From: JBLMZW01 sp050259035
GTDB taxonomy: Bacteria; Bacillota; Syntrophomonadia; Syntrophomonadales; DTU052
NCBI GenBank assembly: GCA_050259035.1
Contig: JBLMZW010000033.1
Span: 1-27,712, forward strand
Direction of reading: 5' to 3'
Length of the DNA: 27,712 nt
Below are positions 1 to 7,952 of the stretch, one piece after another. Made by a program: the position numbers and the translations under genes. The stretch's first letter is position 1. Each line of letters starts with the position of its first letter. The notes beneath the pieces are model-generated. The model searched no databases and was not told the origin of the DNA. It saw only the letters and a list, made by a program, of their open reading frames with translations.

Positions 1-18
1 ACGCCGTTTTTTTTTTTG
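1..18 (+). terminator. 3' end of a terminator of a gene left of the window
   Basis: The window opens with ACGCCG followed directly by eleven T residues. This is what the 3' arm and U-tract of an intrinsic terminator look like, but the matching 5' arm lies outside the window, so the call is tentative. Confidence 0.4.
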
Positions 19-90
19 TCTTTCTCCCCGTTGGGGTATTTATATTTTTTTTAAAAAAATTTATATTCTTTTTAAAAATTACGTAAAACA

Positions 91-107
91 CGACACTAGT
101 TGTCGAA
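91..107. promoter_or_regulatory. Dyad CGACA-N5-TGTCG containing a Spo0A-box-like heptamer
   Basis: CGACA (91-95) and TGTCG (101-105) form a 5-bp inverted repeat in the AT-rich region about 110 bp before the first gene. The right arm continues as TTGTCGAA (100-107), which contains the Spo0A box core TGTCGAA. It could be a Spo0A site, an operator for the TetR regulator encoded in the same operon, or chance. I found no convincing -35/-10 pair next to it. The rest of 1-212 is AT-rich with no other clear element apart from a short CCCC-GTT-GGGG hairpin near 27-37. Confidence 0.3.
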
Positions 108-212
108 TTATACCAGGCTAATGAAGAAGTATTTTCTGCAGGAATATTACGTATCCGAATAATACAACAATATGATAGTATAACTATATAAATATGTCTG
201 GGGGGATACGGG

Positions 213-1187
213 ATGAAGACCAAAATCACAGAATTGTTTGGAATAAAATACCCAATTATTTGTGGCGGTATGCTGTGGTTATGTAAACCCGAGTTATGTG
301 CGGCAATATCGAATGCAGGAGCTTTGGGTAACATTACTGCAGGTAATTATGATACCGGTGAGGAGCTGCGGGCAGCTATACGGAAAACCCGGGAATTGAC
401 TGATAAACCCTTCGGAATCAATATTACCCTCCTCCCGTCCTTCCGAATTACTTCTGAAACCTATGATGATTACTTCAGGATTTGCTGTGAGGAAAGGGTA
501 GCTGCTATTGAAGTCTCAGGTTCCCCTGCCAGTAAGTATATCAATATGGTACACGAAGCTGGGGTTAAGATAATGCATAAGGTGGGAGCGGTCAGACATG
601 CGCGCAACATTGAAAAACTAGGCTATGACGCTATTCTGGCAGCCGGAATCGAAGAAGGGGGGCACCCTTTAAGCGATGATGTTACTACCATGGTTCTTAC
701 TCCTCGAATAGTTGAATCCGTGAGCATTCCAGTTATTACTACCGGTGGCATAGCTGATGGCAGAGGCCTGGCGGCTGCCCTGGCGTTGGGCGCGGAAGGA
801 GTAATGATGGCCACGAGGTTCATAGCTACACATGAATGCCAAACCCATCCCAATATTAAACAGGAATTAGTCAAGAGACAAGAGAACGATACTACCTTAA
901 TCTGCAAGAGTGTACACTTGCAGGGGAGAGCATTAAAGAATGATTTGGTGACCCGGGTATTGGAGATTGAGGAGCGGGGAGGGGGATTCGACGAACTTAT
1001 GCCTTTACTCTCCGGTCAAAAAGTTAAGGAGGCATGGAATACAGGGGATATTAATAATGCAGCTTTTATGGTAGGACAATCAATTGGGATGATAAATAAA
1101 ATTATTACTTGTCAGCAATTGTGTGACCAAATGGTCCAGGAAGCTGAGGTTATTTTACGGGAAAACTTGAAGAAATTTTTGACCTAG
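213..1187 (+). CDS. Nitronate monooxygenase / FabK-like FMN-dependent flavoenzyme
   Basis: This 324-residue protein has the TIM-barrel fold signature of the nitronate monooxygenase (2-nitropropane dioxygenase) and FabK family. Visible landmarks are the N-terminal YPIICGGM strand, an EEGGHP motif near residue 147 (the family's conserved active-site His) and TTGGIADGRG followed by ALGAEGVMMATRF near 175-200, the FMN-phosphate-binding half. Length is normal for the family. ATG 213 follows a GGGGGGA ribosome binding site. It is the first gene of an operon with a TetR regulator and an enoyl-CoA hydratase, so the substrate may be an acyl thioester rather than a nitroalkane: FabK, a relative, reduces enoyl-ACP. 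The family assignment is strong, but the actual reaction cannot be read from the sequence. Confidence 0.85.
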   Translation: MKTKITELFGIKYPIICGGMLWLCKPELCAAISNAGALGNITAGNYDTGEELRAAIRKTRELTDKPFGINITLLPSFRITSETYDDYFRICCEERVAAIEVSGSPASKYINMVHEAGVKIMHKVGAVRHARNIEKLGYDAILAAGIEEGGHPLSDDVTTMVLTPRIVESVSIPVITTGGIADGRGLAAALALGAEGVMMATRFIATHECQTHPNIKQELVKRQENDTTLICKSVHLQGRALKNDLVTRVLEIEERGGGFDELMPLLSGQKVKEAWNTGDINNAAFMVGQSIGMINKIITCQQLCDQMVQEAEVILRENLKKFLT

Positions 1188-1240
1188 GGTTTTCTCCTAT
1201 AACAACGGACATAAAAATTTATTAGTTGGTGGGTTAGAAA

Positions 1241-1984
1241 ATGAGCGGCATGTTACGAGGTAGAGGAAACAGGCGAAATTTAAAAATCCGTTCCGCTATC
1301 AAGAAGGCTGCGGAAAAAACAATACTTGAGAAAGGTTATTCCAAAACCAGTATTAAAGACATCATGTCTGAAACTGGCCTGGGTTATGCTACTTTTTATA
1401 ATCATTACAAAAGCAAAAACGATGTAGTTATGGAAATCGTTGCTGAGAACATCGAGATGGCACGCCAGGCGGTAAAGTTTGCCCCCCCCGAAGAAGACAA
1501 TTTGTTAGTGCGTTGCTATATAAGTCTTTATAGTCTAATGGAAATCTTCTATAACAGCAAACAGATGTGGAAGATTGTTCGCGCCGGGATGAAATATGAC
1601 AAGGAATTGGAAAGAATTTGGAACGATGCCAATGCCAATTTTTTCGAATCCATGAAGGAGGAAATTACCTGGTCTTTAAAATGGGGCCTCTGCCATGAAG
1701 GGTTGGCTTTAAATGTCTCTTTGGTATTCCTTTGGGGCAGTTTCGCATCTATCAGAGATTATATTCTGGATAATGATATGACTACAGAAGACTTGGAACA
1801 AATAGGGCTTGAATACAGTTATATGTGGGCTCATTCGTTGTTTAAAACTGATACCATTCCGGCAAACACAATGGTTCATTTAAAACGAGGCAAGGAGACC
1901 AAAATTGTTGAGGTGAACAGTGTTGTCCGGGAAAGCTGCCGGCGTTCACGCAGAGAGGATAGTAACCGGGTTTCAAAAGGTTAA
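1241..1984 (+). CDS. TetR/AcrR-family transcriptional regulator
   Basis: The 247-residue product has a TetR-type DNA-binding domain at about residues 18-62 (AAEKTILEKGYSKTSIKDI, then GLGYATFYNHYKSK, the classical recognition helix and FYxHF-like segment). The C-terminal two thirds are helical with many aromatic residues, as expected of a ligand-binding and dimerisation domain, and the last 40 residues form an unusual basic tail. The gene lies 53 bp after the flavoenzyme gene and 33 bp before the best start of the crotonase gene, so it is co-transcribed and probably controls this operon. FadR/FabR-like TetR proteins often sense acyl-CoAs; the ligand here is inferred from context only. A second in-frame ATG lies three codons downstream. 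Confidence 0.88.
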   Translation: MSGMLRGRGNRRNLKIRSAIKKAAEKTILEKGYSKTSIKDIMSETGLGYATFYNHYKSKNDVVMEIVAENIEMARQAVKFAPPEEDNLLVRCYISLYSLMEIFYNSKQMWKIVRAGMKYDKELERIWNDANANFFESMKEEITWSLKWGLCHEGLALNVSLVFLWGSFASIRDYILDNDMTTEDLEQIGLEYSYMWAHSLFKTDTIPANTMVHLKRGKETKIVEVNSVVRESCRRSRREDSNRVSKG

Positions 1985-2017
1985 TTAGCATCTATGATGA
2001 GGAAGGGGAGTGGGGAG

Positions 2018-2797
2018 TTGAGTTATCAGAATTTCATTTTAACCAGGGAAGAGAACGTTGCGATTCTTACCTTAAACCGGCCCGATAAATTTAATACCTA
2101 TGGTGTTGGTGTTTGGATGGAACTGGAACAGGCATTCCTGGAACTGGAAGACATTGATGGTCTGGGAGCGGTAGTATATAATGCCGCGGGAGAGCATTTT
2201 TCCGCAGGAATTGACTTAGCTGAGTTAAACCAGGTTAATTCCCAATTCATTCAAAAAAAACTGGCCTGGCTGCAATCGGTATACACCCGCATCGAAGACT
2301 TCCCGGTTCCTGTCATAGCGGCCGCACAGGGTATGTGTTATGGTTCGGGCACCGAACTTATTCTGGCCTGTGATATTAGAATTGCGGCCAATAATGTTAG
2401 AATAGCGATTCCAGAGGTCAGGTTTGGCTTGTCTCCTGACATGGGAGGGACGACCAGGCTACCAAGATTGGTTGGCCCGGGACAGGCCAAACGGTTAATC
2501 ATCGCCTGCGAGGAAGTTGGGGCTGAAGAAGCATGCCAAATGGGTCTGGTAGATTTAGTTGTAGAACCAGATAATCTGCTGGAGCGGGCTAAAAAAATGG
2601 CCAGAAGAATCGCAGCTCAGCCTCCTATTGCTGTGCGGATGGCGAAAAAGGGGATCAATTTAGCTGTGGAGAGCAGCCGTATGGCGGGTTTGTTGTTTGA
2701 ACAGGCTCAGTCTACTTTTTGTTGTGGCACAGAGGATCAGAAAGAGGCTATCAGTTCATTCTTTGAAAAGAGGAGACCCGTGTTTAAAGGTAAATAG
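2018..2797 (+). CDS. Enoyl-CoA hydratase/isomerase (crotonase family)
   Basis: This is a complete crotonase-fold protein. The oxyanion-hole segment HFSAGIDL and the core CYGSGTELILACDIRIA are present. Both hydratase catalytic glutamates are retained, in GSGTE and in IPEVRFGL, followed by MGGTTRLPRLVG. This favours true hydration of 2-enoyl-CoA, although isomerase or hydrolase activity is possible in this superfamily. An ATG at 1994 would give 267 residues but has a poor ribosome binding site. TTG 2018 sits after a GGAAGGGGAGTGGGGAG purine run and gives the family-typical N-terminus (SYQNFILTREEN), so I place the start there (259 residues). It is the last gene of its operon; a strong terminator starts 5 bp after the stop. 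Confidence 0.9.
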   Translation: MSYQNFILTREENVAILTLNRPDKFNTYGVGVWMELEQAFLELEDIDGLGAVVYNAAGEHFSAGIDLAELNQVNSQFIQKKLAWLQSVYTRIEDFPVPVIAAAQGMCYGSGTELILACDIRIAANNVRIAIPEVRFGLSPDMGGTTRLPRLVGPGQAKRLIIACEEVGAEEACQMGLVDLVVEPDNLLERAKKMARRIAAQPPIAVRMAKKGINLAVESSRMAGLLFEQAQSTFCCGTEDQKEAISSFFEKRRPVFKGK

Positions 2798-2801
2798 ACA
2801 G

Positions 2802-2828
2802 AGCCCGGCTGAGAGGCCGGGCTTTTTT
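2802..2828 (+). terminator. Intrinsic terminator of the flavoenzyme-tetR-crotonase operon
   Basis: AGCCCGGC (2802-2809) pairs perfectly with GCCGGGCT (2816-2823) around a 6-nt loop and runs into a T-tract to 2828. Confidence 0.92.
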
Positions 2829-2896
2829 ATACCGTAGAGAAAAAATATTTTATCCGGGTATAATAAATGTAAATAATTAGTATCTGGGGTGATAAC

Positions 2897-3793
2897 ATGA
2901 ACGGAGAGGTGTACCGGGAATACAGGCAAGGTGGAGGAAATTTTAGTGCTGTTTCCGTAACCATATTTTTATTATTGGCAGTAGTGGGATGGTATTTTTG
3001 GAGTATCAACCGAAGCTTTGTTTTCCTGCTGGTATGGGTTATGGTCTCCGGGTTAGTAGCTTGGGCCGTGAAAGTAGCTGACCAATGGCAGAGGGTAGTG
3101 GTTTTGCGTCTGGGCAAATTTATCAAGCTATCTGGACCAGGATTATTTTTTATTATACCTATTATAGATGAAGCAGCTATTTGGATAGATATGAGGATAA
3201 GGACCACCTTTTTTACCGCGGAAAAGACCCTAACCAAGGATAATGTGCCGGTAAATGTAGACGCAGTTATGTTCTGGGTAGTCAATGATCCCATTAAAGC
3301 AGCTTTAGAGGTCGAAGATTATGAGAAAGCAGTAACCTGGGCAGCTCAAACCGCTTTGCGTGATATTATCGGAAAAACAGAACTGTATGAAATGTTGGTT
3401 GGGCGTGAAAAACTTGACGAGGATCTTAAGCGGCTTATTGACCAGAGAACAGAGCCCTGGGGAGTATCGGTTCATTCTGTTGAAATTAGAGACGTCATGA
3501 TTCCCATTGAACTACAAGACGCTATGTCTCGGGAAGCGCAGGCGGAAAGGGAGAGAAGAGCCCGAATAATTCTGGGTACGGCTGAACTGGAGATTGCAGA
3601 GAAGTTTAGCGAGGCTTCTCGTATGTACCAGCAGAATCCTGTAGCTTTTAACCTGCGGGCAATGAATATTTTGTACGAAGGGATAAAAGAAAGAGGTGCT
3701 CTGGTTGTGGTTCCTACCGATATGGTTAATTCGCTGAATGCAGGTTCTGTCCTGGGCTATGTTGCCGGGGTTGCAGGCGAAGTTAAAAAATAG
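2897..3793 (+). CDS. SPFH-domain stomatin-like protein (slipin)
   Basis: The 298-residue protein begins with two closely spaced hydrophobic helices (about residues 17-36 and 41-60). A stomatin/prohibitin (SPFH) domain follows: QRVVVLRLGKF, GPGLFFIIPIID, a RTTFFTAEKTLTKDNVPVNVDAV segment and RDIIGKTELYEMLVGRE are all typical of bacterial slipins. The C-terminal half (REAQAERERRARIILGTAE) is the expected oligomerisation helix. Slipins form membrane-associated rings and are linked to membrane microdomain organisation and protease control. The usual partner NfeD is not adjacent. ATG 2897 follows GGGGTGAT. A TATAAT lies at 2859-2864 without a good -35. The last 37 nt overlap the convergent deacetylase gene. 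Confidence 0.9.
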   Translation: MNGEVYREYRQGGGNFSAVSVTIFLLLAVVGWYFWSINRSFVFLLVWVMVSGLVAWAVKVADQWQRVVVLRLGKFIKLSGPGLFFIIPIIDEAAIWIDMRIRTTFFTAEKTLTKDNVPVNVDAVMFWVVNDPIKAALEVEDYEKAVTWAAQTALRDIIGKTELYEMLVGREKLDEDLKRLIDQRTEPWGVSVHSVEIRDVMIPIELQDAMSREAQAERERRARIILGTAELEIAEKFSEASRMYQQNPVAFNLRAMNILYEGIKERGALVVVPTDMVNSLNAGSVLGYVAGVAGEVKK

Positions 3794-4563
3794 CTTAAGT
3801 CCTTTTTAGCTTTAGAACTGTTATAATTGGTTACCAATTCGTCCACAGTTACGAAGCGGTAACCTTTTTTCTGCAGAGCTTCTATCAACAAAGGCATTGC
3901 CTTAACCGTATTACTACGATCCAGGTGCCCATCATGGGCCAGTACTATACTTCCTGGCTGACATTTCCTAACCACCCTCCGGACCATGGCTTCCGGGGTT
4001 TTCGCCTTGTGGTTCTCCAGGCAAACTGTCCAAAGTATAGTTCTATACCCGTAGATATCTGATATTTTAAGGATATTAGCGTTGAAAAGTTTACGCGGGG
4101 GCCTAAAATATTGTGGTTTGCGAACTACTATGTGTTCTATCGCTTCCTGGCACCATAGCATTTCTTCATTTATTGTCAAATCTGTATCTTTGATTAAGTC
4201 AGGGTGGGTAAAGGTATGGTTTTCTATTTCATGACCTTCGGCCACAGCCCGTTGAACCAGGTCGGGATAAAGAAGGGCGTCTTCTCCAACTACGAAAAAA
4301 GTTGCTTTAACGTGATACTTATTAAGAGTATCCAAGATAGAAGGGGTAAAACGCGGGTCGGGTCCGTCATCAAAGGTTAAAGCCACTACCTTTTCTTTGG
4401 TGTAGGAATGAGTAATAATATCTTGATTATAATTTACCGAAAACACTAAATACGCCTTGCTAAAATCACTGTCCTGAGGGAAGAAGCTGGGGGGTACTAT
4501 TAGACTCAGAATTCCCAGTACTAACAGGATAATTACTCCGAGAAAATATACCTTCCTCCACAT
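3757..4563 (-). CDS. Membrane-anchored polysaccharide deacetylase (NodB domain)
   Basis: A 268-residue carbohydrate esterase family 4 protein with an N-terminal signal-anchor helix (about residues 5-25), so the catalytic domain should face outside. The NodB motifs are visible in order: TFDDGPD (catalytic Asp and metal-binding Asp), HTFTHPDL (the two metal-binding His), YFRPPRKLF and VLAHDGH with the C-terminal catalytic His. Motif 4 is atypical (LWTVCLENH, where an Asp commonly follows the Val). Likely substrates are peptidoglycan or another N-acetylated wall polymer. The ribosome binding site is AGGAGG about 9 nt before ATG. The 3' end overlaps the convergent slipin gene by 37 nt. A sporulation role (PdaA/PdaB-like) is possible but not shown. 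Confidence 0.88.
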   Translation of the reverse strand: MWRKVYFLGVIILLVLGILSLIVPPSFFPQDSDFSKAYLVFSVNYNQDIITHSYTKEKVVALTFDDGPDPRFTPSILDTLNKYHVKATFFVVGEDALLYPDLVQRAVAEGHEIENHTFTHPDLIKDTDLTINEEMLWCQEAIEHIVVRKPQYFRPPRKLFNANILKISDIYGYRTILWTVCLENHKAKTPEAMVRRVVRKCQPGSIVLAHDGHLDRSNTVKAMPLLIEALQKKGYRFVTVDELVTNYNSSKAKKDLSYFLTSPATPAT

Positions 4564-4665
4564 TAATATTTGCCTCCTAATTAATAGCCCTTATTATGTA
4601 CTTATGAGCAAAATTACTGTTAATAGCAAGCTTACGGAAATTGGGTTATAATTATTCCTCCAGGC

Positions 4666-4701
4666 AAACGAAAAAGGGATCCGGCATAACCGAATCCCTT
4701 T
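4666..4701 (-). terminator. Intrinsic terminator of the 398-residue protein gene
   Basis: On the minus strand AAAGGGATTCGG pairs with CCGGATCCCTTT over 12 positions (one T-G wobble, loop TTATG) and runs into TTTTT. It begins 15 nt after the stop of the minus-strand gene ending at 4716. Confidence 0.88.
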
Positions 4702-4715
4702 CCCCGATGAAATTG

Positions 4716-5912
4716 TTAAATTTTTTCCCCTAACCCCTCCTTAATTTTTTCTATAATTGATTCCAATTTGGCGGATGTATTAGAAGAATCATCTTTAGTT
4801 GCTGCAGCTTCGGGGCTGATATAATACACTGTGGCAAGAATGTTTCGTTCGATTCGGGCCTGGCTGTCGCGCAACTGTTCCCATTGCAGTTGAGTTTCGA
4901 AAAGATTCATACATTCCTGCAAAGTCGCGGCACGGCCCGATTCCAGAAAGTGCCGGAAACTTCTCAAAGCGTTAAGGTTTAAATAGTATTGGTGAATATC
5001 CAGGCTTCTTAAAACTTCGTTATATATTTTCAAAATACGGTTGCCTTTTTTAATTTTTAATTTTGATTTCTTAATATCCTCAATGCTCCAGTTGATTAAA
5101 TGATTCTTTTCTGTTTCCCATTCTTTCAAGGCCTTTTTATAACGATCGCACGATTTCTCATATTCCCGGTATTTAATATAATAGATCTTTAAATTGTGGT
5201 TATATTGTTCGCAAGCAGCAGAATAGCTATTAAGCTTCTCTCTGTTGCGATTTAAGATGGCCTTTATAGTAAAGTTTTTCTTTTGCGGCTTATCTGGTTT
5301 ATCTTCCGGTTTACTCGGTTCAGCTAGAACCATATAAGGGGCGTTTAAAAATTTTTCTCTTTCCATGATAAGGTGATTTTGAAATTCGACCTGGCGATTG
5401 ATCTGATTAGATACATCCAGGGCGGTAATACAGATGTCAAGATCATAAAGCAATTCTTCTCTGGATTTTTTTGATGAAGGTTTGCATTTCAGCGTGGCAT
5501 AGTATTTCGCTATAAGGTCGTCAATACAAGGAGTACAAGCCAACTCCTCGAGTTGATGAATATCCTCACTGTTGATAGTTTCTTCTGGTGGATTATCCTT
5601 GCTAAAAAAGAAACGGGTATTGGTCTTGGTATAATAGGCAGGACCCGCACAGTTCAAGTTGGGGTTTTCCGCTAAGTTTTCCAGGTCATCTTCCATTTCC
5701 AGAATTTTATCAATAAAAAGCAGCCATTTAGGTATGTTTTCATTATAATTTTCAGGATCCGCAAACTGCCTTTTCAATTCATGATAAAGTTCCAGATTAA
5801 GATTGATAATGCCATGATGGAAGTATTCCATAACTATATCGGGTGAAAATTCCAGGAAAACAGAAAAATCCAGGTTATTATACCCTTCTTTATTCAAAAA
5901 TGTACGAAACAA
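4716..5912 (-). CDS. Unrecognised coiled-coil protein, 398 residues
   Basis: I do not recognise a family. The protein has no signal peptide or membrane helix. The N-terminal part (1-85) is acidic and mixed. A cysteine-containing middle follows, with a lone Cys near 88, a CTPC motif near 126-129 and another Cys near 144. Residues about 165-310 are a highly charged helix rich in Lys, Glu, Tyr and Asn, probably coiled coil. Translation starts at TTG 5912 behind a clear GGAGG seven nt upstream, and the gene ends at a strong terminator, so it is a real expressed single-gene unit. It is divergent from the membrane coiled-coil gene at 6192 across 279 bp, which suggests but does not prove a shared process. 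Confidence 0.72.
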   Translation of the reverse strand: MFRTFLNKEGYNNLDFSVFLEFSPDIVMEYFHHGIINLNLELYHELKRQFADPENYNENIPKWLLFIDKILEMEDDLENLAENPNLNCAGPAYYTKTNTRFFFSKDNPPEETINSEDIHQLEELACTPCIDDLIAKYYATLKCKPSSKKSREELLYDLDICITALDVSNQINRQVEFQNHLIMEREKFLNAPYMVLAEPSKPEDKPDKPQKKNFTIKAILNRNREKLNSYSAACEQYNHNLKIYYIKYREYEKSCDRYKKALKEWETEKNHLINWSIEDIKKSKLKIKKGNRILKIYNEVLRSLDIHQYYLNLNALRSFRHFLESGRAATLQECMNLFETQLQWEQLRDSQARIERNILATVYYISPEAAATKDDSSNTSAKLESIIEKIKEGLGEKI

Positions 5913-6070
5913 GCTTCTTCCTCCCTACCTGAAATTAAATTCCCAAATCATACTAATAAATTCTACTATTTACAAATATTTCCTCCCAGTAAACAAAAGA
6001 AAATATCGTGTAATTCTATGAATTCCCGGCAAGAATTGCGCGCAAAGTCGATTCATGTGTAAAAAATAAA

Positions 6071-6079
6071 TGTTATAAT
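6071..6079 (+). promoter_or_regulatory. Extended -10 promoter of the membrane coiled-coil gene
   Basis: TGTTATAAT matches the extended -10 form TGnTATAAT exactly; the -35 position (ATTCAT at 6051-6056) is weak. It lies about 110 bp before the gene at 6192. The remainder of the 5913-6191 gap shows only AT-rich sequence and a short upstream ORF at 6160. Confidence 0.5.
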
Positions 6080-6159
6080 CAGAGTCTTATTTCCCGGTCG
6101 AAAAAACAAATATATTAAGTTACCGCAATTTTCACGATAAAATAAATTAGGGGTTGTAA

Positions 6160-6195
6160 ATGCGGGAATCCAAGGGAAGGTATTTTTTATCATGA
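6160..6195 (+). CDS. Possible 11-codon upstream ORF coupled to the next gene
   Basis: An ATG behind AGGGG opens an 11-codon reading frame (MRESKGRYFLS) whose TGA stop overlaps the ATG of the following gene in the form ATGA. The arrangement would allow translational coupling. Its length makes chance a real possibility. Confidence 0.3.
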   Translation: MRESKGRYFLS

Positions 6196-7952
6196 ATGAG
6201 AAGGAAAACAAGTCCCGATTAGGAATGTACCTGATAGTATGGCTTTTAATAGTCTTAAACCTGTTCCTCCTGCTAAGACTTATGAAATTATCATTGCCGC
6301 TGATAATTATTATATTGTTGGTTGTAACTGCGCTTGGATTCCTATTCCTGATGTTTAAGGATAACAATAGAGGGATTAGAAAAGGTTCTTCCCGGATGGC
6401 TGCTGTTGCTCATGAATCAGTTAACTTGGTAAAGCCCATGTGCAATAATGTTTTTAACAACCGTCTGGAGGCAATTGGTTATCCGGTAATTACAGCAGCC
6501 CAGAATCGGCTTGAAGAAGGAATGAACCTTCTTTGGAGAAGTGGCGAAGAGTTAAGGGATAATTTAACTTCAGTGTTTAACCGGGCTAAGAGTGGGTTGC
6601 TGGTAGTATTACACAATTACCGCCACGAAGACGTAGGGCAACAACTGAACAATCTTGATTTACGTTTACAATCATTAATTGATCAATTGGGCGAAGTTGA
6701 TCGGTTTAGGGAAAGAGATCAGGAAGAACTGCTATCTATAGTGGAACGGGTTACAAAGGACATGCAATTAAGATTTGCCCGAGAGAAGGATTTAATTTTT
6801 GATTTTATGGAGAATGTTCTGACAGCTCAATTGGAAGAGGAAAACGCTGCTAGTGCGGAAAGTCTAAATCCTGATCTGGACAAGTTAACCCAACAGTTCC
6901 AAGTGATTATGGATAAGTCTATTGAAAATCGTATAGACGTGTTAGAGGGGGAGATTGCACGAAAATTCGAAGATTTCTCCGCCAAAATTACTGGTCAGAT
7001 TCAAAACTTTGCTTTGGGTCTTTTAAACAGTATTAATCAAGTAATTGACATGATAGAACGGTGTATGGCTGAACATCGGAACAACCCGGAATTGGTCTCT
7101 GATTTAGCTCAAAACATAAGCATTCTGGAACAAGGCCGGGAAGAAACCAATAAATTACTACTTTCCCTGGCCTGGCAGGATTTAATGGTGGATAGGTGCT
7201 GGCAGGAAATATTGGATGCAATGAAGACTAACGAACCACCAATATTGGCCGGACTTAATCCGGAGATCAAAGCTAAAATTAACGAGGTTTTAGAAAAACA
7301 GATAACCGGCCTAAACGAAATGATAAAGGACACCTTATATCAGGGGGCAATTGATAAGATAATAATAGCTGAATTCCTGCAATTATTGTATGAAGAAGGG
7401 GAATTACCTCCTTCAATCCCGGATGGAACGTTTGTTTTATTTGAATACGTTGCGGCATTAGAAGAGATGGCACAAAGGATTATAATGCTGCCTATGAACC
7501 GGCTAAAGCAAGCAGTCTTCTTAAAGGAAGAGGTAAAGGCTGGTGCATTTAACTATGTGTTTCAATCCATGGTAGACAGCCTCACGACTAGAAATCCGGG
7601 CTTTGAAAGCTACCTGAAAGATTCTTATCCACGCCAGTTTTTGGCCTTTTTACATAGTACTTATCTGCGCCCACGCCCCACTAGTTGTGGAAACGCTGCC
7701 TGGATGATCTTTCTATTATTAATCGATGATGCTCAGAGTAACCGTAATACCGATCCAGCAGTAGTGTATCTTACAGCTCTGTTGCTGGCAGCCCATAATA
7801 TTCGTAATCGATATATTCATCCCACCCGGGGCAGCCAGTATGTCAAGCTGGAAGACAAAAAACGGCTGGATGAAATTCGTACCATTACGTTGCAGGGTTT
7901 TGACCTTTTGGGCAGGGTTCGCCAGAGCCCAGCTGAAGATCAGCCTGCCTGA
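6192..7952 (+). CDS. Membrane-anchored coiled-coil protein, 586 residues, function unknown
   Basis: Two adjacent N-terminal membrane helices (about 12-29 and 34-55) form a hairpin with both ends probably cytoplasmic. A long, mostly helical region follows (about 85-350), acidic with repeated Gln, Leu and Glu, likely to be coiled coil. Near 325-340 is LSLAWQDLMVDRCWQEI, which resembles the QDLTGQ helix of CheZ-like proteins; this is a loose resemblance only. The C-terminal 200 residues are globular in character and end in a His- and Arg-rich stretch (AAHNIRNRYIHPTRGSQY). I do not recognise the family. ATG 6192 follows AGGGAAGG. The last 68 nt overlap the 3' end of convergent trpF. Confidence 0.78.
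   Translation: MNEKENKSRLGMYLIVWLLIVLNLFLLLRLMKLSLPLIIIILLVVTALGFLFLMFKDNNRGIRKGSSRMAAVAHESVNLVKPMCNNVFNNRLEAIGYPVITAAQNRLEEGMNLLWRSGEELRDNLTSVFNRAKSGLLVVLHNYRHEDVGQQLNNLDLRLQSLIDQLGEVDRFRERDQEELLSIVERVTKDMQLRFAREKDLIFDFMENVLTAQLEEENAASAESLNPDLDKLTQQFQVIMDKSIENRIDVLEGEIARKFEDFSAKITGQIQNFALGLLNSINQVIDMIERCMAEHRNNPELVSDLAQNISILEQGREETNKLLLSLAWQDLMVDRCWQEILDAMKTNEPPILAGLNPEIKAKINEVLEKQITGLNEMIKDTLYQGAIDKIIIAEFLQLLYEEGELPPSIPDGTFVLFEYVAALEEMAQRIIMLPMNRLKQAVFLKEEVKAGAFNYVFQSMVDSLTTRNPGFESYLKDSYPRQFLAFLHSTYLRPRPTSCGNAAWMIFLLLIDDAQSNRNTDPAVVYLTALLLAAHNIRNRYIHPTRGSQYVKLEDKKRLDEIRTITLQGFDLLGRVRQSPAEDQPA

Noticed and set aside
2827..3294. Minus-strand open frame of 155 codons over the slipin gene start
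   Set aside because: It has no homology features and is fully antisense to a well-supported SPFH gene and its ribosome binding site.
7150..7220. Assigning the 586-residue protein as a CheZ phosphatase
   Set aside because: Only one short helix resembles CheZ; the membrane hairpin and overall layout differ, and no chemotaxis genes are near.
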